Below are positions 44,456 through 53,380 of a stretch of DNA of 64,000 nucleotides, piece after piece (position 1 is the first letter of the stretch; every line of letters begins with the position of its first letter). The position numbers and the translations under genes were made by a program. The stretch is taken from assembly GCF_032027425.1 (NCBI RefSeq), contig NZ_JAVSJA010000001.1:1674001-1738000 (forward strand), in the 5' to 3' direction. This DNA is from Microcystis wesenbergii NRERC-220. Its GTDB lineage: Bacteria; Cyanobacteriota; Cyanobacteriia; Cyanobacteriales; Microcystaceae. The notes beneath the pieces were generated by a model. It saw nothing but the letters and a program-made list of their open reading frames with translations, did no database searches and had not been told where the DNA came from.

Positions 44456-46507
44456 ATGGAACCGCTTTATCAGTACGCGTGGCTAGTTCCCGTCCTGCCT
44501 TTGGTAGGCGCTACCCTAGTGGGCGCGGGCTTAATTTCCTTTAATGAAGTCACCAATCGTCTGCGACAGGTGAATGCTGTATTGATCATTTCTACCCTCG
44601 GTGCGTCGATGGTGCTGTCTTTTGCGCTGCTGTGGAGTCAAATCAATGGACACGCTCCCTATACCCAAATGATCGATTGGGCATCGGCGGGTAACTTTCA
44701 CCTGAAAATGGGTTATACGATCGATCACCTCAGTGCTTTAATGTCGGTTATCGTCACCACCGTGGCCTTTTTGGTGATGATTTATACCGATGGTTACATG
44801 GCCCATGACCCCGGTTATGTGCGTTTTTACGCCTATCTGAGCATTTTTAGCAGTTCTATGCTCGGTTTGGTCATCAGTCCTAACCTCGTCCAGATCTACG
44901 TTTTCTGGGAATTGGTGGGGATGTGTTCCTATCTGCTAGTAGGTTTCTGGTTCACTCGTCCGGCGGCTGCCGAGGCCTGTCAAAAAGCCTTCGTTACCAA
45001 CCGCGTCGGCGATTTTGGCTTATTACTGGGAATGCTGGGGCTTTTCTGGGCCACTGGTAGCTTCGAGTTTGATATCATGGGTGAACGTCTAGAGGAATTA
45101 GTCTCTTCTGGAGCCATTGCCGGCAGTTTAGCGGCATTATTCGCCGTTTTAGTCTTCCTTGGACCGGTGGCCAAATCAGCCCAATTTCCCCTTCATGTCT
45201 GGCTACCGGATGCCATGGAAGGTCCGACCCCGATTTCGGCCCTGATTCACGCCGCCACGATGGTGGCCGCTGGAGTTTTCCTGATTGCCCGGATGTATCC
45301 CGTTTTTGAGCCAATTCCCACGGCGATGACGGTAATTGCTTGGACGGGGGCCTTTACCGCCTTTCTAGGGGCAAGTATCGCCCTCACCCAGAATGATATA
45401 AAAAAGGGTTTAGCCTATTCCACCATCTCCCAATTGGGTTATATGGTTATGGCTATGGGTATCGGCGCTTATAGTGCCGGGTTATTCCACCTGATGACCC
45501 ACGCTTATTTTAAAGCGATGTTGTTCCTCGGTTCTGGTTCGGTCATCCACGGTATGGAGGATGTGGTCGGTCATGAGCCGGTTTTAGCGCAAGATATGCG
45601 GATGATGGGCGGTTTACGCAAGTATATGCCCATTACTGCCCTAACTTTCCTGGTGGGAACTCTGGCCATCTGTGGGATTCCTCCTTTCGCTGGTTTCTGG
45701 TCGAAGGATGAAATTCTCGGTTTAGCTTTTGAGGCGAACCCGTCCTTATGGTTAATCGGTTGGGCCACTGCGGGTTTAACAGCTTTTTATATGTTCCGGA
45801 TGTACTTTAACACCTTTGAAGGGGAGTTTAGAGGGACTAATAAGGAGATTAAACGCCGACTGTTAGCCAATGCGGGCGCGATTCCGGCTTTTGGACCGGG
45901 GGCAATGAATGTTAAGCAATTGGACTCGGAAGCGCAGGAAGAAGACAACGACGGCCATCATGCCCATGAACCCCACGAATCGCCAATTACGATGACTTTA
46001 CCTCTAATGATTTTAGCGGTTCCTTCTTTGTTGATTGGTTTGGTGGGTAAACCTTGGCAGAATTTCTTCGAGGGTTTTATTCATGTTCCTAACGAAGTGG
46101 TAGAAGAAGTTCATGCTTTTGATTGGACAGAGTTTCTGATTATGGCGGGTAATTCGGTGGGGATTGCTTTAATCGGGATTACTGTCGCTTCTTTGATGTA
46201 TCTCCAGAAGAAAATTGACCCCGCAACTATTGCCCAAAAATTCCCCGTTTTGTATCGTTTTTCCCTGAACAAATGGTACATTGATAATCTCTATGATCGA
46301 GTTTTTGTCCAGGGTTGTCGTCGTCTTGCGCGGCAAATTATGGAAGTGGATTATCGGGTTATCGATGGGGCGGTGAATTTAACTGGTTTAGCTACTCTTG
46401 TCAGTGGTGAAGGTCTTAAATACCTTGAAAATGGTCGCGCCCAATTCTACGCTTTAATTGTCTTTGCCGCAGTTTTGGGTTTAGTAATTGTCTATAGTCT
46501 GGTGTAG
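44456..46507 (+). CDS. ndhF: NAD(P)H-quinone oxidoreductase subunit 5 (NdhF)
   Basis: A 683-residue proton-pumping subunit of the thylakoid NDH-1 complex. About 15-16 membrane helices; core motifs YIDHLSALMSVIVTTVAF-like (TIDHLSALMSVIVTTVAF), YVFWELVGMCSYLLVGFW, GDFGLLLGMLG, SAQFPLHVWLPDAMEGPTPI, ALIHAATMVAAGVFL, and NDIKKGLAYSTISQLGYM. The His-rich stretch DNDGHHAHEPHE near residue 500 and the long C-terminal lateral helix are usual for NdhF1-type subunits. No other ndh genes adjoin. A hairpin terminator follows. Confidence 0.95.
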   Translation: MEPLYQYAWLVPVLPLVGATLVGAGLISFNEVTNRLRQVNAVLIISTLGASMVLSFALLWSQINGHAPYTQMIDWASAGNFHLKMGYTIDHLSALMSVIVTTVAFLVMIYTDGYMAHDPGYVRFYAYLSIFSSSMLGLVISPNLVQIYVFWELVGMCSYLLVGFWFTRPAAAEACQKAFVTNRVGDFGLLLGMLGLFWATGSFEFDIMGERLEELVSSGAIAGSLAALFAVLVFLGPVAKSAQFPLHVWLPDAMEGPTPISALIHAATMVAAGVFLIARMYPVFEPIPTAMTVIAWTGAFTAFLGASIALTQNDIKKGLAYSTISQLGYMVMAMGIGAYSAGLFHLMTHAYFKAMLFLGSGSVIHGMEDVVGHEPVLAQDMRMMGGLRKYMPITALTFLVGTLAICGIPPFAGFWSKDEILGLAFEANPSLWLIGWATAGLTAFYMFRMYFNTFEGEFRGTNKEIKRRLLANAGAIPAFGPGAMNVKQLDSEAQEEDNDGHHAHEPHESPITMTLPLMILAVPSLLIGLVGKPWQNFFEGFIHVPNEVVEEVHAFDWTEFLIMAGNSVGIALIGITVASLMYLQKKIDPATIAQKFPVLYRFSLNKWYIDNLYDRVFVQGCRRLARQIMEVDYRVIDGAVNLTGLATLVSGEGLKYLENGRAQFYALIVFAAVLGLVIVYSLV

Positions 46508-46535
46508 ATTTTTAATCCGTTGACTAAAGATTTTT

Positions 46536-46558
46536 AGGGGGCGCAAAGCCCCTTTTTT
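46536..46558 (+). terminator. Rho-independent terminator after ndhF
   Basis: A stem GGGGC / GCCCC with a 5-base loop is followed by TTTTTT, about 30 bp after the ndhF stop. Confidence 0.7.
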
Positions 46559-46611
46559 CGGCTTTAAGTACCCCTTTTTAAGGGGAATTTAGGGGTAGCA
46601 AACTCTTATAG

Positions 46612-46857
46612 TCATATTTGGGTAAAGCGATCGCTTTTGATATACTCTTTAAAAATAGATGATAATTGAAATCGGTTTTGCTCCCTTTGAGTTAAATAAC
46701 GTTGTTGCAAGGATTGTAAACCATTGATTAAATCACTGGCAGATAAATCTAGGTTATTTTTTAACTCCTCTCTAGATAAAGGTGGAAGTCCAGTAATTAC
46801 AATTTCCTGAGGATCAAGAAAACAATCAGATGAGTTTAAAATTGCCTTTCCCGTTTT
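46612..46857 (-). pseudogene. C-terminal fragment of a cyanobacterial signalling-type protein
   Basis: One minus-strand frame reads AILNSSDCFLDPQEIVITGL, PPLSREELKNNLDLSASDLI, NGLQSLQQRYLTQREQNRFQ and LSSIFKEYIKSDRFTQI-stop (TGA at 46614-46612). It has no start and runs directly into the end of the broken Rpn gene. It resembles a winged-helix segment found in large cyanobacterial STAND-type proteins, but this is low confidence. Confidence 0.4.
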
Positions 46858-47752
46858 AGGCTTGATTAAGCCAATTGATTAAGTCAGCTTGACTCTCAAA
46901 GTCTAGTAATGCTTCTCCTAAGTCTTCTAATTGTTCAACGGTTAGTTTTTGGATAGTTTCGGTAATATGCGGGGGTAGTTCACCAAAACGTCGTTTAAGT
47001 AAGCGTAGCACTAGGTTGGCTTCTCCTTTTTGAAGTCCGATAGCTTCTCCTTGTTGAATAGCTTTTTCTCTATCTTGTTCGTATAAAGGGGCTAAACGCA
47101 TAATAAATTTCCTCTCCTCTTGGGTTCTTTTGGGTAAGGCTTGCAAGTTTCTACTCAAATTGTATAATAATTTTAAGGCAGCTGATTTAAAGGGATGATT
47201 AGAAGATAATGCCTCTAATTCATCAATCGCTCTGGTTCTGGTTCCTCCTCTGCCTAGTAATCTTAACCAAAGGGTTTCAGGGGTTTCGGGTAATTGATGT
47301 AGGACAATAAGGGCTGTGGTTAATGCTGGAGGTAAAAAATAAATTCCTTCTCCCCAATCTGGGTTTAATTGAGCGGAAAAAGCAGTTATAATTCTTTGAC
47401 TGGCAGTAGGAGTTAGTATCCATAGTCTAGGAATATTTTATGCTAATAAGGGTTGTTGGTGACGGTGAGCTTCTCTTTGTAATTGTTCCCGCACAGTAAA
47501 CAGTTTAGATAAACAGGCAATAATGCCCTCAATCGTGACTGGATTGCGATAGGGTTCCAATAAACAAGGGGTTTGAGCTAATCGGCCTAATAAGCCTAAT
47601 TCAGGCGGTATTTTGGGAGAAGTCGGCCGAAAATACACATCGATTTCTTGAGTTTCTGCCGTCACATCAAGGCTAGTTTTCACGTCACCGGAAGAAGAGA
47701 GAAAGGTTTCGAGGTAATCTTTACTAAATTTGTCCCAAAGAAAGCGAGTCAA
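46856..47752 (-). pseudogene. Rpn/DUF4351-like gene broken by one in-frame stop
   Basis: Starts TRFLWDKFSKDYLETFLSSS, continues to HRHQQPLLA, then TAA (47440-47438). The same frame continues NIPRLWILTPTASQRIITAF, LPETPETLWLRLLGRGGTRT and a DUF4351-type tail (LVLRLLKRRFGELPPHITET) to 46856. In intact relatives I recall, the residue at the stop position is Glu or similar, so a single GAA-to-TAA change would suffice. Total length 298 codons. Confidence 0.8.
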
Positions 47753-47902
47753 GACTTAAGTGATTAAATCAGTGATGAGGGTTATTTTATCATCTTCAAA
47801 GCCTGATTAGGAAAATTGGCAGCATTGCAGCTTTAGTTACAGATTTTTCCTAGTTTTTGCGCTAAAACTGAAAGGTTAATCAGCAAAAAACGCGCTCGAC
47901 GA

Positions 47903-49609
47903 ATGAAACCGCAAATCATCGTCTGTGGATTAGGTCGCACGGGTTATAAAATCTTTTGTTTACTCAAACAACAATCTGCGGCAGTAGCGGCGATTAGCGA
48001 TCGCCAAATGGTCTGCGAATACCAGTCTGATATTATTATCGGCGATCCCTGCTCTCCTAAAACTCTCCTGCAAGCTGGCCTTCCAGATGCAGAAACCCTA
48101 GTTTTGGCCATCGATAACGACGCACTCAATCTGGAAATTCTCACCCGCGCCAGGATAATTAACCCGAAAATTCGGATAGTTAACCGACTATTTAACGAAA
48201 CTTTGGGAGAAAGACTCGATCAAACCCTCCCTGCTCACGTTAGCATGAGCGTTGCTTCCCTAGCAGCCCCGATCTTTTCCTTTGCTGCCCTTGGTAATAA
48301 AGCTATCGGTCAATTACAGCTATTCGATCGCCTTTGGCCAATTCAAGAGATAATTATTGAGGAAAATCATCCTTGGTGGGGATTACCCCTTTACGAACTT
48401 TGGGACGATCCGGCCCGGATGTTAATCTATTATCTCCCCGCTCACGACGAAATCGATCTGGTTTCCGCAGTTCTTTCGGGCAAAAAACTCCAAACTGGCG
48501 ATCATCTCATTATCGGCAATAAACCGACAATTAGAGCAAAACAGCGTTTTAAACTGCAAAAGTGGCTGAGAAATCTACTCAATCTCCGTCCCTATCAGCA
48601 CTATGTCCAACCAGTAATTCTTGTCACCCTTTCCCTCCTGGGGATGATTTCCCTTGCTACCGTTACCTATCTCAGCGTTAATCAAAAAATTTCCCTCGTC
48701 GATTCCCTCTATTTCTCTGTCGGGATGATTACCGGCGCCGGAGGTAACGAAAAAGTGGCCGAATCTACCCCCGATAGTATCAAAATTTTTACCGTGGTCA
48801 TGATGATTGTCGGTGCGGGGGTTATTGGTATCTGTTATGCTCTCCTCAACGATTTTATTCTCGGTAGTCGCTTTAAGCAGTTTTGGGATGCTACCCGCAT
48901 TCCCGTCCGCAATCATCACATTATCTGTGGTTTAGGAGGTATCGGCACCCGGATCGTGCGACAATTGCACGACCAAGGCTGTGAAGTGGTGGTGATCGAA
49001 TCGGACCCCAATAATCGATTTTTGCATTCCGTGCGCTCCTGGGGAATCCCCGTCATCATCGAGGATGCGCGTCTAGTGGCTACCCTAGAAACGGCTAATA
49101 TTAACAACGCTGAATCTTTGATCGTGGTTACTTACGAGGATATGATTAATGTGGAGATTGCCCTCACTGCTAAAGCGATCGCTCCTAAAATTAATCTAGT
49201 TTTACGCTGCTCTCAGGAACAATTCGGGCGATCGATTCAAGAAGTTTTTGATTTTGATACGGTATTATGTCCCCGGGATCTGGCTACCTATTCCTTTGCC
49301 GCAGCCGCTTTGGGCGGTAGAATTCTCGGTAATGGCATGACCGATGATCTCCTCTGGGTTGCTTTGGCTACATTAATCACACCTAATCATCCTTTTATGG
49401 GGCAAATTATCAAGGAAGCGGCGATGAATGCCGATTTTGTGCCACTTTACCTAGAAAAACAAGGTCAAACTATCCACGGTTGGCAATTACTGGAAATTAC
49501 TCTCGATCAAGGTGATATTCTTTATCTAACTATGCCGGCTATGCGTTTACAACAGGTTTGGCAAAATACTTCCCTAACTATTCCCCAATCTTTCCCCGAT
49601 TTAAAATGA
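47903..49609 (+). CDS. Two-RCK NAD-binding channel-like protein
   Basis: A 568-residue membrane protein: RCK/TrkA-N domain 1 (IIVCGLGRTGYKIFCLLK, about 4-120), a TrkA-C-like part, two membrane helices (PVILVTLSLLGMISLATVTY and KIFTVVMMIVGAGVIGICYA) around a pore-like loop, then RCK domain 2 (HHIICGLGGIGTRIVRQLHD, about 337-460) and a second TrkA-C. The architecture is that of cyanobacterial potassium channel or TrkA-like proteins. The pore loop reads DSLYFSVGMITGAGGNEKV: the filter position is TGAGG, not TVGYG, so K selectivity is doubtful. The next small gene overlaps its stop (ATGA). Confidence 0.82.
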   Translation: MKPQIIVCGLGRTGYKIFCLLKQQSAAVAAISDRQMVCEYQSDIIIGDPCSPKTLLQAGLPDAETLVLAIDNDALNLEILTRARIINPKIRIVNRLFNETLGERLDQTLPAHVSMSVASLAAPIFSFAALGNKAIGQLQLFDRLWPIQEIIIEENHPWWGLPLYELWDDPARMLIYYLPAHDEIDLVSAVLSGKKLQTGDHLIIGNKPTIRAKQRFKLQKWLRNLLNLRPYQHYVQPVILVTLSLLGMISLATVTYLSVNQKISLVDSLYFSVGMITGAGGNEKVAESTPDSIKIFTVVMMIVGAGVIGICYALLNDFILGSRFKQFWDATRIPVRNHHIICGLGGIGTRIVRQLHDQGCEVVVIESDPNNRFLHSVRSWGIPVIIEDARLVATLETANINNAESLIVVTYEDMINVEIALTAKAIAPKINLVLRCSQEQFGRSIQEVFDFDTVLCPRDLATYSFAAAALGGRILGNGMTDDLLWVALATLITPNHPFMGQIIKEAAMNADFVPLYLEKQGQTIHGWQLLEITLDQGDILYLTMPAMRLQQVWQNTSLTIPQSFPDLK

Positions 49610-49860
49610 TTTCTGGTCTTAATTATCTGAGCAAAGCTAGTTATCGCTGTATCTTGAGTTTAGGCAGTGCCGGCAGTATTTTAAGTCTCGCTAGTGCCAG
49701 CAGCATTTTAAGTCTGGTTAGTATCGGCAGTATGCTCAGTATTGGCAGTGTCGGCAGTATTCTCAGTATTGGCAGTGTCGGCAGTATTCTCAGTATTGGC
49801 AGTGTCGGCAGTATCTTTGGCATTTTTCAATATCATTCTCTGCCTAACCATCCTGAATAG
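49606..49860 (+). CDS. Small decapeptide-repeat protein (SILSIGSVG)n
   Basis: An 84-residue protein whose ATG overlaps the TGA of the channel gene, so it is probably translationally coupled. From about residue 17 it consists of 10-residue units S-x-L-S-x-x-S-x-x-S, for example ILSLGSAGSILSLASASS and MLSIGSVGSILSIGSVGS, with the last three units nearly identical in DNA (30-bp period). It contains no charged residue within the repeat. The regular Ser/Leu-Ile pattern suggests a small solenoid or a membrane- or surface-associated beta structure. Family not named; function unknown. Unlike the 7-bp arrays, the 30-bp period keeps the frame, which supports real coding. Confidence 0.6.
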   Translation: MISGLNYLSKASYRCILSLGSAGSILSLASASSILSLVSIGSMLSIGSVGSILSIGSVGSILSIGSVGSIFGIFQYHSLPNHPE

Positions 49861-50019
49861 GTCTAATGAACTATTCCTCACCGCTTCTTTGTCGATGAAG
49901 ACAAGAGATAACTATCCTATTCATAAAACCTAAGATTATGTCAAATTTATCCGGGGTTTTAGATATTTTGACCCGATAGCGGCTCGATAACTTACTTTTG
50001 CAGGAGATGACTGATCCTC

Positions 50020-50049
50020 TTGCCCTATTTTGGTAAAATCAACTATAAT
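50020..50049 (+). promoter_or_regulatory. Sigma-70-type promoter of the NAD operon
   Basis: -35 TTGCCC at 50020-50025 and -10 TATAAT at 50044-50049 with 18 bp spacing, about 50 bp before the nadD-like start. A close match to consensus. No operator for the NrtR-like protein can be named with confidence. Confidence 0.6.
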
Positions 50050-50100
50050 GGGGAGAAGTTAATCTTTGCCAAGCTTGAGCAGAGTTAAACTAATCCCTCA

Positions 50101-50688
50101 GTGAGCAAGCAATTGAATCCTATGCTTAAAATTGCCCTTTTTGGAACCAGTGCCGATCCTCCTACTGCCGGTCATCAAGCCATACTAAAATGGTTATCGG
50201 AACAGTACGATATCGTTGCAGTTTGGGCTGCCGATAATCCCTTTAAAAATCATCAAACCAGTCTCGAACATCGTCTGAGGATGTTAAATTTGCTCATCCG
50301 GGACATTCAAACCCCAAGGGATAATATACAACTGCGACGAGAATTAAGCGATCGACGTAGCTTAATTAGTGTGGAAAAAGCGCAAACAATTTGGGGAGAA
50401 CAGGAGGAATATACCCTAGTCATTGGTTCTGATTTAGCGGGACAAATTAGGCACTGGTATCGCAGCCAAGAATTACTAGAAAAAGTCAAAATTCTCGTGA
50501 TTCCTCGTCCCGGTTATCCTATTAACCAAGATGATATTGAACAACTGCAAACATTAGGGGGTGATTGTCTGATTGCCGATGTCTTTGCTCCGGCTGTATC
50601 CTCAACAGATTATCGAGAAAAAGGCGATAAACAGGCTGTTCCCGCACCGATTAAAGATTATATCGAAGGTCAAAAACTTTACCCATGA
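50101..50688 (+). CDS. nadD: Nicotinate-nucleotide adenylyltransferase (NadD-like)
   Basis: About 195 residues from GTG at 50101, or 188 from ATG at 50122 (MLKIALFGTSADPPTAGHQA). The nucleotidyltransferase fold is shown by IALFGTSADPPTAGHQAILK (the G-x-F-D-P-x-H-x-G-H type motif) and the C-terminal SSTDYREKGD, a variant of the ISST-x-x-R motif. It adenylates nicotinic acid mononucleotide in NAD synthesis. The stop overlaps the next ATG (ATGA), and nadE follows, so context supports the NAD pathway. A promoter with TATAAT precedes it. Confidence 0.85.
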   Translation: MSKQLNPMLKIALFGTSADPPTAGHQAILKWLSEQYDIVAVWAADNPFKNHQTSLEHRLRMLNLLIRDIQTPRDNIQLRRELSDRRSLISVEKAQTIWGEQEEYTLVIGSDLAGQIRHWYRSQELLEKVKILVIPRPGYPINQDDIEQLQTLGGDCLIADVFAPAVSSTDYREKGDKQAVPAPIKDYIEGQKLYP

Positions 50689-51413
50689 AACCGCTAAATA
50701 CCCTAGCTAATAAATCTCTAGCTGATTTTAAAGTCGGAGTTGATAACGTGATCTTTTCCGTTGATACCCAATTAAATCGGCTGCTAGTGCTTCTGATTAA
50801 AAGACGGGAAGAACCCTTTAGTAATTACTGGAGTTTACCCGGGACTTTAGTGAGAAATGGGGAATCACTGGAAACGGCAGCCTATCGAATTTTAGCCGAG
50901 AAAATTAGCGTCAATAATCTCTATCTGGAACAGTTATATACTTTTGGCAGTCCAGAGGGAGATTCCCCGGCAGCGGCCGAGAGTTTTGGGAAACGTTATC
51001 TATCGGTGAGTTACTTCGCTTTAGTGCGGTTTGAAGAAGCAAAGTTAATCACTGAACGGGATTATAATATCACTTGGTATATGATTGATAAAGTGCCAGA
51101 TTTAGCCTTTAATCACGGTCAAATTTTGGAATATGGCTGGCGAAGATTACGCAATAAAGTAGAATATAGTCCCGTCGCTTTTGAGGTTTTACCAGAATTA
51201 TTTACTTTAAATGATCTTTATCAATTTTATGAGACAATTTTAGGTAAAAATTTTAGTGATTATTCTAACTTCAGAAATCGGCTATTGAAATTAGGATTTC
51301 TCAAGGATATGGGTTTAAAAGTCTCGCGTGGTGCCGGTCGTCCCGCTAGTTTATATCGCTTTGATGAAAAAGCTTTTGCTCCCTTTAAAGAGCAACCGTT
51401 AGTTTTTGTTTAA
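50685..51413 (+). CDS. nrtR: NrtR-like Nudix-family transcriptional regulator
   Basis: A 242-residue protein. The N-terminal Nudix domain (about 15-150) contains WSLPGTLVRNGESLETAAYR and then ILAEKISVNNLYLEQLYTFG. The Nudix box is degenerate (RILAEK instead of RE-x-x-EE), which fits a ligand-binding regulator rather than a hydrolase. The C-terminal winged helix (about 165-240; PELFTLNDLYQFYETILGKN, FRNRLLKLGFLKDMG) is the NrtR DNA-binding part. NrtR senses ADP-ribose and represses NAD genes; Synechocystis has such a protein beside nadE. Overlap with nadD and adjacency to nadE support an autoregulated operon. Confidence 0.85.
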   Translation: MKPLNTLANKSLADFKVGVDNVIFSVDTQLNRLLVLLIKRREEPFSNYWSLPGTLVRNGESLETAAYRILAEKISVNNLYLEQLYTFGSPEGDSPAAAESFGKRYLSVSYFALVRFEEAKLITERDYNITWYMIDKVPDLAFNHGQILEYGWRRLRNKVEYSPVAFEVLPELFTLNDLYQFYETILGKNFSDYSNFRNRLLKLGFLKDMGLKVSRGAGRPASLYRFDEKAFAPFKEQPLVFV

Positions 51414-51425
51414 ATAGGAAAAAAT

Positions 51426-53084
51426 ATGAGAATTGCTATCGCTCAATTAAATCCCATTGTTGGAGATATCGAAGGAAATGCCCAAAGAATTTTAGAGGCT
51501 GCTCAAACAGCATTTAATCAGGGAGCAGAATTACTTTTAACCCCGGAATTATCCCTCTGTGGTTATCCTCCCAGAGACTTGTTATTAAATCTGGGTTTTG
51601 TGGAGAAAATGTCTCGACAATTGCAATTATTGTCCCAACAATTACCAGAAAAGTTAGCCGTCTTAGTCGGTTTTGTCGAAAAAAATCCCTCGGCAACGGT
51701 CAGGGGAGAAAAGCCGTTATTTAATAGCATAGCTTTGTTAAAAAGTCAAGAGATTAAACAAATTTTTACTAAACGTTTATTGCCTACCTACGATGTTTTT
51801 GATGAGGATCGTTACTTTGCTTCTGGGAAAGAAAGTCAATATTTTCAACTAACAGAAAATAATGTAAAAATCGGTGTAACTATCTGTGAAGATGTTTGGA
51901 ATGATGAACAATTTTGGGGTCAGCGTCAATACGCAGTTAATCCCATCGCCGATTTAGCTAATTTAGGAGTGGATTTAATCGTTAATCTTTCCGCTTCTCC
52001 CTACAGTGTCGGTAAGCAAAAATTGCGAGAATCTTTATTATCCCATAGTGCCACTAGATATAATTTACCGATAGTTTACGTCAATCAAGTGGGAGGTAAT
52101 GATGATTTAATTTTTGATGGTGACAGCGTGGCTTTTAACCGACAAGGAGAAGTGATTTATCGCGCTCAGGCATTTACTTCTAGCCTAGAATTGATCGAGT
52201 TTAATCAGGATTTGTTACCCGCAGTTATTCATCCTTTACCTGTCGATGAAGATGAGGAAATTTATCGAGCTTTAGTCTTAGGAGTACGAGATTATGTGCA
52301 GAAATGCGGTTTTAAACGGGTAATTTTCGGCTTGAGTGGTGGCATTGATTCTAGTTTAGTTGCCGCTATTGCCAGCGACGCATTAGGTAAAGAAAATGTT
52401 CTCGCTGTGATGATGCCTTCTCCCTATAGTTCCGACCATTCCATTAGCGATGCAGTGGCTTTAGTTAATAATTTAGGTATCAAAAGTGAGAAGTTAGCAA
52501 TTCAGGAAATTATGACCGCTTATGATCAACTTTTAGAGCCGGTTTTCGCTGGGACTGATTTTGGTATTGCCGAAGAAAATCTTCAGTCACGCATTCGCGG
52601 TAATTTATTAATGGCCCTCTCTAATAAATTCGGTCATTTACTATTATCCACTGGCAATAAATCAGAAATGGCGGTGGGATATTGCACTCTTTACGGTGAT
52701 ATGAATGGTGGTTTAGCAGTGATTGCTGATGTGCCGAAAACGAGGGTTTATTCCCTCTGTCGCTGGTTAAATCGGCACGGGGAAATTATTCCCCTCAATG
52801 TGATTAATAAAGCTCCTAGTGCTGAATTAAAACCCAATCAGAAGGATCAAGATTCTTTACCTCCCTACGAGATTTTAGATGCTATTTTAGCACTATTAAT
52901 CGATCGCCATCAATCCGCCGAACAAATTATCGCCGCCGGCTTTGAGGCAGAAATTGTGCAGAAAGTGATTAAATTAGTTAAAAATGCCGAATTTAAGCGC
53001 AAACAAGCCCCCCCGGGTCTAAAAATTAGCGATCGCGCTTTTGGCACTGGTTGGCGAATGCCTATCGCTAGTCGCTGGGGTTAG
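51426..53084 (+). CDS. nadE: Glutamine-dependent NAD+ synthetase
   Basis: A 552-residue two-domain enzyme. The N-terminal nitrilase-type amidase (about 1-255) has the triad regions LLTPELSLCGYPPRD (Glu), FTKRLLPTYDVFDEDRYF (Lys) and VTICEDVWND (Cys). The C-terminal synthetase domain (about 270-552) has the PP-loop FGLSGGIDSSLVAAIASDAL, STGNKSEMAVGYCTLYGDMN and KAPSAELKPNQKDQDSLPPY. It amidates deamido-NAD using glutamine-derived ammonia, the last step of NAD synthesis. Third gene of the operon, 12 bp after nrtR. Length and motifs are normal. Confidence 0.96.
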   Translation: MRIAIAQLNPIVGDIEGNAQRILEAAQTAFNQGAELLLTPELSLCGYPPRDLLLNLGFVEKMSRQLQLLSQQLPEKLAVLVGFVEKNPSATVRGEKPLFNSIALLKSQEIKQIFTKRLLPTYDVFDEDRYFASGKESQYFQLTENNVKIGVTICEDVWNDEQFWGQRQYAVNPIADLANLGVDLIVNLSASPYSVGKQKLRESLLSHSATRYNLPIVYVNQVGGNDDLIFDGDSVAFNRQGEVIYRAQAFTSSLELIEFNQDLLPAVIHPLPVDEDEEIYRALVLGVRDYVQKCGFKRVIFGLSGGIDSSLVAAIASDALGKENVLAVMMPSPYSSDHSISDAVALVNNLGIKSEKLAIQEIMTAYDQLLEPVFAGTDFGIAEENLQSRIRGNLLMALSNKFGHLLLSTGNKSEMAVGYCTLYGDMNGGLAVIADVPKTRVYSLCRWLNRHGEIIPLNVINKAPSAELKPNQKDQDSLPPYEILDAILALLIDRHQSAEQIIAAGFEAEIVQKVIKLVKNAEFKRKQAPPGLKISDRAFGTGWRMPIASRWG

Positions 53085-53089
53085 GGGGT

Positions 53090-53380
53090 TTTTCAGTTAT
53101 CAGTTATCAGTTATCAGTTATCAGTTATCAGTTATCAGTTATCAGTTATCAGTTATCAGTTATCAGTTATTAGTTATTAGTTAAGTATCTAAGCAAAATT
53201 AATTACACATTTCGATAAAGCTTTTGCCTTTTGCCTCCTGCCTTTTGCCTATCCTAACCAATAAATTAATTTTGCACAACTACTTATAAGATGTGAGTTA
53301 TCAGTTATCATTGATTAGTGATTGGTCACTGATTACTGATTACTGATTACTGATCACTGTTTACTGATTACTGTTCACTG
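53090..53380. repeat. Heptad arrays (AGTTATC)n and related repeats
   Basis: About twelve perfect AGTTATC units at 53094-53180, then an AGGCAAA-type stretch on the opposite strand (CTTTTGCCTCCTGCC) at 53222-53248, and GATTACT/GATCACT units at 53330-53380. They fill the whole gap between nadE and the convergent ygfZ-like gene. Confidence 0.92.

Noticed and set aside
48575-48919. A 114-residue frame antisense to the channel-like gene
   Set aside because: Shadow of the well-supported plus-strand frame.
53094-53180. Possible CRISPR array
   Set aside because: Units are 7 bp and directly adjacent without spacers; no cas genes are seen.
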